NCBI GenBank assembly: GCA_951799425.1
Contig: OX637393.1
Coordinates: 23,043,744 to 23,107,743, forward strand
Source of the DNA: Ilex aquifolium
Taxonomy: Eukaryota; Streptophyta; Magnoliopsida; Aquifoliales; Aquifoliaceae
Direction: 5' to 3'
Length of the DNA: 64,000 nucleotides
The notes under the pieces were generated by a model, which saw only the letters and a list, made by a program, of their open reading frames with translations, did not search any database and was not told the DNA's origin. Position numbers and translations under genes: made by a program. Every line of letters starts with the position of its first letter. The first letter of the stretch is position 1. This document shows positions 22,896 through 33,715 of the stretch, one piece after another.

Positions 22896-23162
22896 AATCA
22901 AAAAAATCAAAAATTTTCTTCACTACACTGTGCACAATCTAAGAAGGCTAAACACATAATTTCAAATCAAAAATCTGTGTCGTCTCAGGATAAGCCCCTA
23001 CCCACGCTTCAGGTTGGTATTCTGGGGCATTCCTTACTCGGCCCATATTTTCATTTCAGTCAAAAGAATTTATACAAAAATATTTTTACACTTTTTACAA
23101 CAAATTCGGACCTTTGGCTTTCACTCCCCCAACAAAAGTACACATTTCCTACAGAAAATTAT

Positions 23163-23573
23163 CTAATCCGAGTCTCCCTCTGTGTCTGTGCAGAATGGAC
23201 AACTAGTAACTCTCCCAACTTCCTCTCTCACAAACCAGTTAAGCAAAGTACCGGAATAGCATGACGTATCAGGGTAATCCTTACTCAGCCCATTCACTAT
23301 CCAGTCTAATCGATCAAGTGCGCGACCGAAAATTGGTTCAGAACACTGGTTGTACCTTTTTTCGTGAAAGACTCTGCCACACTGTTTACAGGCACCAAGC
23401 CTTTTGGCACGACAGCATTTGGCAAAGCTGCTTCTGCCACAGAGGGGTTTCGCTTGTTTTTCTTGGATTTCAGCCTTCGTTACTAATCTTGCTTTTCCCA
23501 TGATCATAGTATGTACATCAGATGAAAAAGTACGTAGAACTCCTAGGCTAAACCAAAAAAGTTTTACATCCAT
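23163..23573 (-). CDS. F Cys-rich accessory ORF, 136 codons
   Basis: Small protein MDVKLFW... with the cluster CGRSSFAKCCRAKRLGAC, then K-Q-C-G and YNQC. The spacing (paired Cys about two to eight residues apart) suggests a zinc-binding fold. The C-terminal part contains FGRALDRLDWIVNG, YPDTSCYSG and another Cys pair (CPFC). B has a homologue at 38872-39315 in the same place, between pol and ORF3; A and D do not. I do not recognise a named family. A DNA- or RNA-binding role is inferred from the Cys pattern only. Confidence 0.65.
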   Translation of the reverse strand: MDVKLFWFSLGVLRTFSSDVHTMIMGKARLVTKAEIQEKQAKPLCGRSSFAKCCRAKRLGACKQCGRVFHEKRYNQCSEPIFGRALDRLDWIVNGLSKDYPDTSCYSGTLLNWFVREEVGRVTSCPFCTDTEGDSD

Positions 23574-23590
23574 GATTGCTAAGTTTTAAG

Positions 23591-23634
23591 ACTCACTATC
23601 TGGTTCTTTAACGTCTGTCAGTCACAAAGACGAT
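23591..23634 (-). other. Conserved 44-bp tract before the Cys-rich ORF (F)
   Basis: Differs from B (39309-39352) at only a few positions although the flanks have diverged. On the minus strand it contains TGACTGACAG followed by ACGTTAAAGAACCAGATA and GTGAGT. It could be a short exon between an acceptor and a donor site. Confidence 0.5.
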
Positions 23635-23770
23635 TGAAGCTAATTCATAAGCATAATCATCAATTTATACAATCAATGTTCAAACATGATCAACAACGAC
23701 AATATAAAAAAAAAAGTTAAAAATTTACGAAAATATGAACTAATGAATTGATGAACAACTGATGAACTGA

Positions 23771-23790
23771 TCATACCCCCCAACCTAAAC
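23771..23790 (-). other. Internal polypurine tract of F
   Basis: Minus strand GTTTAGGTTGGGGGGTATGA, preceded by ATTGGGGACAATG, the same context as in A and D. Confidence 0.55.
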
Positions 23791-23862
23791 TGAACATTGT
23801 CCCCAATGTTTCGAATTTACCGGTTCATGGATTGTGGAGACGAAGTTGAATGGTAGAGATCT

Positions 23863-26647
23863 GTTCACCCGCTGAGACCTACAAATAAAAACACAAAGAC
23901 ATAATCATTCCCAAGTTGTCAAGACACTAAGAAGTGGCAAGGTGATTGACAAGACAATCAGAGACATACTCATTCCCAAGCCAAGACTTGAGTCAAGCCC
24001 AGCCAATCCATCATCTGAACCTGAACCAATTGAGACTGAACTTGAGAAAGACCCTGAGCCTGTGATTGAACAAGAGCCAGAACCTTCTGAGAAAAGGGAA
24101 CCTTCGTATCTCATTCCGGATCCGTTTCCTCATCAACTCAAAACCAAACAGAAAGTGAAAAATCAGCCTGAAATTTATGAGCTTTTTAAACAAGTAAATA
24201 TCAACATCCCACTTCTGGATGCAATCAAACAAGTTCCGTCTTATGCCAAGTTTCTAAAAGACTTGTGCACAGTCAAGAGAAGCCAGAATGTCCAAAAGAG
24301 AGCTTTCCTAACGGAACAAGCTAGTGCTCTTCTTCAACATAAAACCCTTCCAAAATACAAAGACCCAGGGTGTCCGACTATCTCATGTATCATTGGGAAC
24401 TTCAGGATTGAACAAGCTTTGTTAGACCTTGGAGCCAGCGTTAATTTGCTACCCTACTCTGTCTATCAGTAGTTGGGTTTGGGTGAACTTAAACCCACTT
24501 GTGTCACACTCCAGTTGGCCGACAGATCTGTCAAAACCCCCAGAGGGATTGTTGAAGATGTGCTTGTCCAAGTAGATAGTTTTGTCTTCCCTGTTGACTT
24601 CATTGTTCTGGATACTCAACCAGCAATAAATTCGGAGAACCAAATTCCCGTCATTCTTGGTCGGCCATTCCTAGCAACTTCCAATGCCTTAATCAATTGC
24701 AGGAATAGAGTCATGAAATTAACTTTTGGGAATATGACTCTTGAACTGAACATTTTCAATATTGCTAAACATCCAGAAGAAGAAAAGGAAGAAAGGGAAG
24801 TAAACTCCATAGAATCTTTGATACAGGAACATCTGGATGATACATTCTGTGAGGATCCTACTGAATCATCTCTGTTAGAACTCATCTCATCAGAAACAAC
24901 AGATGATGACCCAAATCCACCAAGTGGCCCTACTCATACTGTTGAGACATGGGCACCCAAATTCGAAGAAATTTCACCAAGTGGCACAAAGCTAGTCTCA
25001 TCAAGTGTTAGCCCACCAAAGCCTGAATTGAAACCTCTCCCATCTGACCTCAAATATGCATTTTTAGGAGAGAATGAGTCATACCCAGTGGTAATTTCAT
25101 CTAAACTCACAGACTTACAAGAGTCTAAACTGATTGAAGTTCTTCGAAGTCATAAAAGCACCATTGGATGGACCATTGCTGACTTGAAAGGTATAAGCCC
25201 ATTAATCTGCAATCATGCCATATACCTTGAAGAGGATTCAAAACCCTCTTGTCAAATGCAGGGATGACTAAACCCTCACATGAAGGAAGTTGTGAGAATT
25301 GAGGTACTCAAACTCTTAGATGCAGGGATAATCTTCCCTATCTCAGATAGTAAATGGGTTTGTCCAACCCAAGTTGTGCCAAAAAAATCTGGGGTCACAG
25401 TGGTAAAAAATAATGCAAATGAACTAGTACCAACTCGAGTCGTCACAGGATGGCGAATGTGCATTGATTATCGAAAACTCAATTTGGTCACTAGAAAAGA
25501 TCATTTTCCTCTCCCATTTCTTGACCAAGTCCTAGAGAGAATTGCAGGCCATGCATTTTACTGTTTTTTAGATGGGTATTCAGGGTATAACCAAATTGAG
25601 ATAGCCCTAGATGATCAGGAGAAAATAACCTTCACATGCCCCTTTGACACCTTTGCATTCAAAAGGATGCCATTTGGACTTTGTAACGCTCCTGCAACAT
25701 TCCAAAGATGTATGCTAAGCTTGTTCAGTGATATGGTTGAAAATTTTTTGGAAGTATTCATGGATGACTTCTCTGTCTATGGTGATTCCTTCGATTTGTG
25801 TTTAACCAATCTGGAGAAAGTATTGATCAGATGTAAGGAAGCCAACCTAGTGCTCAATTGGGAAAAATGCCATTTTATGGTAACACAGGGCATTGTCCTT
25901 GGTCACATTGTGTCGTCTGAAGGCATGAAAGTTGACAAGGCAAAAATAGATCTGATTGGAAATTTGCCTGCCCCTAAGACTGTAAAGGATGTTCGATCAT
26001 TCCTAGGACATGCAGGTTTCTACAGGAGATTCATAAAAGATTTCAGTACCATAGCAAAACCCATGTGTCACCTCCTAAGTCAGGATGTAATCTTTGATTG
26101 GAATGAAGCATGTCAAAAAGCCTTTGACAAACTAAAAGACATGTTAATTTCTGCACCAATAATGCAACCCCCTGACTGGAATCTTCCCTTTGAACTAATG
26201 TATGATGCAAGTGATTTTGCTGTAGGTGCTGTATTGGGACAAAGAAAAGATAAGAAACCCCATGTGATTTACTATGCAAACAAAACTTTGAATGATGATC
26301 AAATGAATTATTCGACAACTGAGAAAGAATTGCTTGCTGTAGTTTTTGCACTGGAAAAATTTCGTTCTTATCTTGTTGGTTCTTCTGTTACTGTATTCAC
26401 TGACCATGCAACCCTAAAATTTTTGCTCACAAAGAAGGACGCCAAACCAAGACTCTTGAGATGGATACTTTTGCTCCAAGAGTTTGATCTTGTCATCAAG
26501 GACAAGAAAGGTGTCGAGAATGTGGTGGCAAATCATCTGTCCAGACTAACTTATGAATTTCATGAGGATGGACTGCTAATCAATGAGAAATTCCCCGATG
26601 AACAACTGTTCATGATTGATAGGACACCATGGTCTCAGCGGGTGAAC
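23863..26647. repeat. 17-bp inverted repeats bounding the inverted pol cassette of F
   Basis: GTTCACCCGCTGAGACC at 23863-23879 and its exact reverse complement at 26631-26647. The 2751 bp between them carry gag-pol on the plus strand while all other F parts are minus. The right copy ends 8 bp from the 5' LTR boundary, where the primer site should begin. Confidence 0.85.
23914..26630 (+). pseudogene. pol: F gag C-terminus, protease, RT and RNase H (inverted cassette)
   Basis: One open frame with only two stops (24470-24472 TAG, 25265-25267 TGA). Both are explained by C-to-T changes of codons that relatives read as Gln and Arg. Starts within gag at TLRSGKVIDKT. Acidic linker 23985-24110. Protease site ALLDLGASVNLLPYS (24415-24460) is intact. 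RT from about 25140, with [29 protein letters not shown] and catalytic [10 protein letters not shown] (about 25760). RNase H with [29 protein letters not shown] and TDHATLKFL (26200-26420). It ends after LSRLTYE...RTPW with no integrase. Best pol copy in the window. Confidence 0.92.
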
Positions 26648-26655
26648 CAAAAACT

Positions 26656-27896
26656 TGTTCTTGATCCGAAATGTGTACACCCAAGTGCAGGCGGTCAAGC
26701 TGTAGTAATAATCCGGTTTGAGTCCTGAGTCGAATCCACAGGGAAATTTTGTTGATATTTCTGAGGTAAGCAGTGGTAGAGACCTATTGATTGTAACCCT
26801 TGAGATTTGGTGTGAGATATGAGTTTTCCTGGACAGAATATAAGATTCTTTCCAAGAGGATTTTCTTAACAAAACATGAGTTAAGTGCTAATTAAAAGGA
26901 GTCACTCTTTAGTGCAAGGATCTGGACATGTAGTTAGTTATCCGGTTTGTCATAATTGTGCTTGATAACTCAATTAACTCCCGTGTCAACATCAAGTTAA
27001 TCGGAAGATAAAGATGGATTGTGAGAATTAAAAACATGATTCCGATGTCTTTCTAGAAGTTTACAAGAATTGTCTGTGCCGAGACTTAACCCGTCTACAA
27101 ACAAGCAAGAGATGTTGGACTAAAGTCAAACTAATCTCTAAGATAAAGACTTCATACAAGGAAAATAAGCTAAATCTACAATGTGAGTGGGAGTCTAAGC
27201 CTCCATCAACTTTCCTACTTGGCTCCCTTAGCTCTCCAACAAGGGGAGTATTTATAGGCAAAAGGAGGAGACAAGAGGAGGTGAAGGAATAGTGTTTGCC
27301 GCCCAAGTCCAAGTGAAAAGCCAACCACTCTGCTGCCAGTCTGTGGAGAACGTTCGAACGTGAGTTGGCGTTCGAACGTTGTTTCTATTTTTGCACTAAG
27401 GGCGTTCGAACGTTGACTGCCGTTCGAACATTTCTTCTGTTTTTGCACTAAGGGCGTTCGAACGCCAGATGTGTTCTGACCCTTTCACTCGAGTGGTCTG
27501 TTGGTCTTCTGTGAAGTTTAGTTCCAACTCTATGCAGTAGTCTGGTCTTCAATCAACTCAAGTGCACGTTCGAACGTGAGTTGGCGTTCGAACGTAACAC
27601 TCAGGTGCTTCAGAGCTTCAGTCTTCTTTCCTAACTGCAACACGCCTTCTCTTAGCAGTTGAGTCTGCTACAGTGTAATGTGGACGTCGAACGTGAGTTG
27701 GCGTTCGAACATTCTGGCTGTGCTCCAAGCTTCTCCAATTTTGGGCTCTAATGTGCTGGTGTTGCATCCAAGTGTGGTACTTGTTGTTCTTAGGTCCTTG
27801 TTCAGTTTAGGGCCTGAAATGACATCACTTAAACTCCATCAAAGTACAATTAGTCTTAAAACGGCATAGTAATATGCTAATTTTAAGTGCTAATCA
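26656..27896 (-). repeat. F 5' LTR, internally deleted
   Basis: Minus LTR from TGATTAGCAC (27896) to ...GATCAAGAACA (26656). About 0.7 kb is missing relative to the 3' LTR, with one ACAAGCAAG left at the join (about 27100). TATA at 27248-27257; TTCGAA palindromes 27349-27710. Confidence 0.88.
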
Positions 27897-28129
27897 CCCA
27901 CTCCTATAGTATTGGCGACGAAGATCATGGTACATCTTCATGCTACCTAGATGTACAGTAAAACGGGAGCAATGAAAACTCCCTGAGGATCTCCTCTCTC
28001 AGATCCGCAGACTAGGGAACCACAACCCTTCCCCTAAACTGAACACTACCATCAGCGTGAATGGTCCAACCCTCATCACCTATACCTGCTTATACCCGGT
28101 CCCTGATGGATAGTATCTCCGTGTCCTAC
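27897..28129 (-). pseudogene. pol: E RNase H-integrase linker and integrase zinc finger
   Basis: Joins 16951-17016 when F is removed. Minus strand reads GDEGWTIHADGSVQFRGR, SADLREEILREF, then KMYHDLRRQYYRSG up to the CCCAC target site. This is the HHCC zinc-finger region of a Tekay integrase. Frame changes occur near 27930-27960. It is bounded on the right by the CCTAC duplication of S2 (28125-28129). Confidence 0.8.
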
Positions 28130-29989
28130 TGATTGATGGGAAAACGTTGTTGTTTCCTAACCGCTTAACATCACCCTCAACTATGTGTATGGCTTATAGG
28201 AATGGGGGAGTGTCATTGTCCCTCCGGATGATGCAAGAAGATAGGAAACAACAACAAAATGGATGTGAATGGAAATGTGATGAACAAAATGTATGAAATG
28301 AAATGCGTGTGTGGTGAACAAAAGTGCTCCCCAATCGCAAGGAGTCTTTCGTTGTCGGTGTTTTACTTGAAAGAGTATTCCAAGGTCGTCTCCTCAGGGA
28401 AGGAAATGGAGTTTTGTGAAAGTGATTTTGCAAAAGTGAAAATAAAATGTAAAATCTTTTGTTTGAGTTTTGTGTTTGGTTTGTAAATGAAAATGCAAAT
28501 AAAGCAAGTGTTGGCTAATCCAAAGGGTTCATTCCAATGGGAATACCAAATCAACTCAAAGCCTTCCTCCGATTGAGCATGAATGAACGATTGATTCGGG
28601 GGAAGCTAGAGACGAGATTGGTGAGTATCTAAGCATAAACCGTGACTAGGCCTACGGAATATCAAAGGCTCACCAACTCATCCACTCTCAACCCCGTCAA
28701 ACCGAACCATTTGACTCTAAAGGGAGGAATGAAGAAGAGTTGAAAATGGTATTCCCAAGAGGAATTTTCCCTTGGATTAACCAACTTAAATCCTAGCTAC
28801 TCATATTAACAATGCAAGACAAGCATAAAGGAAATGGACATGGAAGGGAAATGGAGCATGGAACTTAACTTACAACAAGAAATCTAAAGCTATGAAGGAA
28901 AAATATGCAATACCCAATATAAAAGCTTGAAATGAAGAAAACTTAAATAACAATGGTGAAATGAAGAACATGAAAGTAAACTTGCAATAAACTTGAAAGG
29001 AATGACATTAAAGACAATAAATGAAGCTTACAAGGTTCTTACATTAAATTACAAGTGAAAGAGTGGAAGAAAAATGCAAAAACGTCACTTTGAGCACTAT
29101 TCATCATCTTCCCCCTTGGAGCTTTCTATATCTAATCCTAAGCTTAGGTAGCCAACTTCTATACAAGCTTGTAATGTTCAATATATGCTGTGTGGAGACT
29201 TGCCAAAACGTCCAAGAGGCTCCCCCCTAGCTGTGTGTACGAGCTCCCATCAAGAGAGGGCTGAATGGATGGCTTGACAGGCTAGGAGATCATAGCCCTG
29301 GCAGCCCACTTCTCTCCCATCCTCCATCAATGCATTGGCCTTCAAAGTCTTCCACTTGAGTGTAGGAGGCCTGCAAATGTGTAAGGAAATGTTGGGATAG
29401 GCGTGGGAGAAGTGTAGGTGGGACCCCCAAGCCTCAAAGTTGAGTTACAGGCTGTTTTCGCGACCAGAAGGTCCGGAGTACCGGTACTAGGTACCGGTAC
29501 CATTTGGTACCGGTACCGAGTACCGGTACTGTTTTTCTACACTGGACCACCTTTGGTAGAATCAGCATAACTTTGGATTTAACCGTTGGATTGGACTGAA
29601 ATTTTGACACCAAACAGAAGACACCCATATCTACAACTTTCATGTTTTGAACTTTTCCAAATTCTGAGTAGATCATGGTCAAAATGGAGGAATTCCGAGG
29701 CAGTGCTTCCAATTGTTGCTGCAGCTGGTGCCCTTGTTCCCAAGCACCAATGCCTTCTTGATTTCTTCACTTTTAAGCCTCCAATTCTTCATGTATTGTG
29801 TCCATGCCTTCACCACACATCCAACATAGTTGCAATGTCCTAAAATACATGATTTAAGCAATAAAAACTTGCAACATCAAAATATCAACATTATTCATAA
29901 TTTCGGCTAACTCTAAGTACTTAAATGCAAAAGTTGAGTTAAAATGCATGTAATGAGCCCTTCAAATATGCAATATTATGTGCTCATCA
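28130..29989 (-). mobile_element. S2: solo LTR of the A/C/D-type Athila family, inside E
   Basis: Flanked by CCTAC at 28125-28129 and 29990-29994. On minus it starts TGATGAGCACATAA and ends CCCATCAATCA. Homologous to the C, A and D LTRs (for example 'tgctccccaatcgcaagg' near 28324 against 'cttggggagca'). Contains TACCGGTA palindromes at 29478-29530. No gene is supported in these 1.86 kb. Confidence 0.9.
29478..29530. repeat. Palindrome cluster, TACCGGTA type, in S2
   Basis: Four TACCGGTA copies within 53 bp (pairs 13 bp apart start to start), e.g. GTACCGGTACTAGGTACCGG. Same type as the D LTR. Confidence 0.88.
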
Positions 29990-31425
29990 CCTACCTCTAG
30001 GACTCGATCACCCTGCTCAATAGGGAAGACATAGCGACAAAACCCCCCAAAATGTCCTGAGCTTGTACCCTATAGTGTAGCCCGAACTGTCCCACAATCT
30101 CGAGCATCTGGCACTCCCGAGAAGCCACACTAGCTAAGACTCCCCGTGACTTCCGGCTGAGTGCATCAGCCACCACGTTGGCCTTACCGGGATGGTAATG
30201 CAAAGTGAAGTCATAGTCCTCTAAATACTCCATCCACATGCGTTGCCTCATATTGAGGTCTCCCTGTGTAAAGATATACTTCAGACTTTTGTGGTTCAAA
30301 AACACCTCAAAATGCTCGACGTATAAATAGTGGCGCCAAGCCTTCAAGGCAAAGACAATGGCTGCCAACTCCATATCGTGCGTAGGGTAGTTTTGCTCGT
30401 GATTCTTTAACTATCGAGAACCATAAGCTATCAGTCTCCCGGACTGCATCAAAACTCTTCGTCCTTGGAGGCATCACAATACACCGTGTACCTCTGTCCT
30501 CTCTCCGGGACTATCAAAATAGGAGCTGAAGTAAGCCTCCCATTCAACTCTTGGAATGCCCTCTAACACGAGTCATCCCACTGAAATTTGACCTCCTTCC
30601 TGGTCAATCTCATCATAGGTGTAGCTAGTTGGGAGAAGTTCTCAATGAACCTCCTGTAATACCCCGCCAATCCCAAAAAAATGAAGACTGACTTCGGCTT
30701 CTCCTAACTCATAACCACCTCAACCTTCTCCCGGTCAACTGACACACCCATAGCCAACACCACGTGTCCCAAAAACTTTACTTATGTAAGCCAAAATTCA
30801 CACTTGCTGAACTTGTCATACATCTGATGGTCCCTCAATGTCTGGAGAACAACTCTCAAGTGACCCTCATGCTCAGATCAAAATGTCATCAACAAAGACC
30901 ACGACAAGCTGATCTAGGTAGGGTTGGAATACCCTATGTATGAGATCCATGAATGCCGACGGGGTATTTGTCAATCCAAAAGGCATGACAGTGAACTCGA
31001 AATGCCCATATTGCGTCCTAAACGCCGTCTTAGGGATATCTGCCTCCCTAATCCTCAACTGATGATAACCCGTGCGTAGATCTATCTTGGAGTAGACCCG
31101 CGCAAGACATTGCTTAGGACCAATGGGTCACACGACAGGTGCACGATCGACTTTGCACGTTCCATCCTTCGGCCCTTCACCTATCGGCTTGGCAGGCAAG
31201 CTACCTTGATCCTTCTTAGGCTACACCTCTCTCAGTTGATCAAAAAAATCATCAATCCTCAGCAAAGGGTATCTATTCTTGAGAGTAACCCGATTCAACT
31301 GTCGATAGTCTATACATAGCCGAAGGGTCTTATCCTTCTTCTTGGCAAACAAAACCGGAGCGCCCCAAGGTGAGGTACTCGGTCTAATGAAGCCCTTGTC
31401 CATCAATTCTTGCAATTGGACCTCA
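29990..31425 (-). pseudogene. pol: E reverse transcriptase and RNase H pseudogene
   Basis: Tekay-type. RT starts near 31415 ([24 protein letters not shown], i.e. the usual RT entry motif) with [21 protein letters not shown]. The catalytic block FVDDILI lies at about 30873-30890, after [12 protein letters not shown]. RNase H runs 30374-29997; [13 protein letters not shown] stands where TDHKSL is usual, so a catalytic Asp is Asn. Several frameshifts and stops fall between 30400 and 30870. Confidence 0.88.
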
Positions 31426-31430
31426 ATTTC

Positions 31431-32103
31431 TTACAACTTTGCAGGTGCCATTCTATACAGCAACATAGAAATGGGCGATGTACCAGGTTGTAACTCTATA
31501 GTGAAGTCTACATCCCTATGTGGAGGTAATTCCGGTAGTTCATCCGAAAAAATATCCTTAAACTCACAAACCACCAGAGGTAGACCCAACTCCTGTCTCA
31601 CCTCGTCCTCCAGGGTAAGGCTCGCTAGCCAACCCTTCAGCTGCCCATGCCAATGGGAATCATACACTACTTGGGTAGATATTCATGCTTTTACCTCTGA
31701 AACTTGAAACAAACACCCTCTGGTGTATAGGCAGTGACCCTCTTTCGATCACAATCTATGACAAATCGGTTTTCCATCAACCAGTATCCCGAGGAAGACA
31801 TCAAACTCCGACATGTCCATGACCCTAAAGTCCACGGTGAGTAGAATCCCTGAGATCTCCAACTCACAACCCCGACATATCTGATCAACACTCACCCTAA
31901 ATCCTAGGGTAGAACTCACATGCAACGAATTTTCTAAGGTTTCAACCTCTAAGCCCAAATCTCTCACACATAATGTAGAAATAAATGAATGAGATGCACA
32001 CGAGTCAAATAATACCCTTACCCATAAGCGAGAGAGTAGAAATGTACCCTAACAAACCGTCCGGTCCACTGGCTCAGTCTGAGGTGTGATGACGTAGACT
32101 CGT
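31431..32103 (-). pseudogene. pol: E protease and protease-RT linker pseudogene
   Basis: Minus strand from the C insertion: VITPQTEPVDRTV, then the retropepsin site VLFDSCASHSFIS (about 31990-32020), where DSG is usual and DSC is found. FRVMDMSEFDVFLGILVDGK and TIELQPGTSPIS follow. A stop and frame changes interrupt it. Typical Tekay order gag-protease-RT; gag lies beyond C. Confidence 0.82.
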
Positions 32104-33693
32104 TGATTAGCATAAAATATTGCATATATTGTATGTTTTTATACCCTCTTATGCTTGCTTTTGTGTTGAAAATGGGAGGAAATGTAATTATGCAAACAAT
32201 TAATGATGTTGCTGTGTGATTGTAGGTAAATAGTTGGAAATGACGTGAGTTAAACCCCCATCGTAGTGTTCAAAGTCAATAGAGATGAGGGGTATCTTAA
32301 AGGGAGGCTTGAAAGGTGAAGAAATCAAGAAAAATGCAAATCTGGTGAAAGCCTTCCGGAAGGTTTGCATATTGAACTGCCTTTGTCTATGTCAACCTTC
32401 CGGAAGGTATTGCCCAGAAATGCCAGACAGCCTGCAACTCAAGCTCTGCCACTTGGGAGTCCCATCTATGATTCTCCCACTTATCCCCTGACATCTCTTA
32501 CACACATAAATGCCTCCCTACACTTAAGGTTGGACTTTGGAGGCCCAAGCATTGATGAGGAAGAGAAAGAAGATGGAAGCCTGGGAAGTTGCAAGCTAGG
32601 CTTGTCCTAGCCTGCCCAAGCCATCAACTTAGCCCCCCATTGATGGGAAGCCTCTCACACAGGCTATAGGACCTCCATGGAAAAAAAATGAAGACATCAA
32701 TTGACATTTTTACAGCATTATTCAGCATTGTAGAGAGAGAAGCTCAATGAGGAAGATATAGTTTTAGAGAGAAAAGTTAGATTTTTGCATATCCTTTACC
32801 CATTTCACTTGTAATCTGCTTTAAGACTCTTGTAAGCTTCATTTATTGCACTTAATGTCATTTATTTCAAGTGTATTGCAAGTTTAGTTAAGTATCTTGG
32901 AATCTACCATTGTTATATTCAAGTTTTCACTTCAAGCTTTTAAGTTGGGTATTAAATGGACTCATTTTTGTAGTTTCACTTTTTTTTACATTAACACAAG
33001 TTTTAATCTCCATTTGAATACCATGTCTCTTTACACATTGTATGTCTTTTCATTTAACATGAGTAGCTAAGCTTTAAGTTGGCTAATCCAAGGGAGATCT
33101 CCTCTTGGGTATGCTAAATCCACTCTTCTTCATCCCTCATAGTAGTGTAAGGTGGTTTGGTTTGACTAGGTTGAGTGCGGATGTGATTGTGGGCTTTTGA
33201 TACACCATAGAATTGTCTTGGGGTATGCTTGAGACCTCACCTCCATTTTAGTCCCTCGTTTCCTACGAATCAATCGAACGCCTACGCATCATTGGAAGAA
33301 TGATTAGATTTGATTTGGCATTCCTATTGGAATGACCACTTTGGATTAGCCAACCTTGTTTCCATTACATTTCATCAAGAACACAACTCACCAAAACACA
33401 AATCCACAAGATCTTACACTTTTCATTTTTCACAAAATCACCTTCACACAATTCACCTTCCTTCCATGAGGAGACGACCTTGAAATACCAATTCCAAGTA
33501 AAATACGAAAATCGAAAGTCTCTCTACGCTTGGGGAGCACTTTTGCACACACACACACAAACATTTTCATCCACACACGTTTTTTCATTTCTTGCATGAT
33601 GTCCGAGGGAGAGTGACACTCACCTAACCGTATAAGCTGTACACATTACAGGAGCCATGGTTGGAAATTAGGAACGATGGAATAAGTCAAGCA
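32104..33693 (+). repeat. C 5' LTR
   Basis: Starts TGATTAGCAT, ends GTCAAGCA; 1.59 kb. Homologous to A 3' LTR throughout. Two TTCCGGAA palindromes lie at 32351-32410. (AC)n near 33547. No gene is supported. Confidence 0.88.
32351..32410. repeat. Palindromes, TTCCGGAA type, in C 5' LTR
   Basis: GCCTTCCGGAAGGT and AACCTTCCGGAAGGT, at the same distance from the LTR start (about 250-305 bp) as in A and D. Confidence 0.85.
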
Positions 33694-33697
33694 TTTT

Positions 33698-33715
33698 TTG
33701 TGCCGTTGCCGGGGA
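33698..33715 (+). other. Primer-binding site of C, tRNA-Asp-like
   Basis: TTGTGCCGTTGCCGGGGA, two mismatches to the perfect site of B, five bases after the LTR end. The leader continues to 33890 and resumes at 51820 once B is removed; I see no gene in it. Confidence 0.8.

Larger units (their letters stand above)
17017..27896 (-). mobile_element. Element F: rearranged Athila-type retrotransposon with U3 at both ends
   Basis: Flanked by CCCAC at 17012-17016 and 27897-27901. Removing it restores the E integrase reading across the zinc finger. Both termini read TGATTAGCAC into the element, so both are the U3 end. Plus-strand order: inverted U3 arm, 3' LTR (minus), polypurine tract, conserved block, ORF3 (minus), TTCGAA palindromes, Cys-rich ORF (minus), internal polypurine tract, gag-pol cassette (PLUS), 5' LTR (minus). 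Primer site, gag N-terminus and integrase are missing. See the findings. Confidence 0.9.
1459..32103 (-). mobile_element. Element E: Tekay/Del-type chromovirus, carrying nested A, F, S2 and C
   Basis: Minus-strand Ty3/gypsy chromovirus in five pieces. The 3' LTR is 1459-2364 plus 13995-15743. The polypurine tract is 15744-15762. Integrase and chromodomain tail are 15838-17016, with the integrase N-terminus at 27902-28129. RT and RNase H are 29990-31425, and the protease is 31431-32103. Removing A, F and S2 at their target-site duplications rejoins the coding order exactly. The 5' part lies beyond element C, outside the window. The left target duplication would be TAAGA (1454-1458), but its partner cannot be seen. 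Confidence 0.9.
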
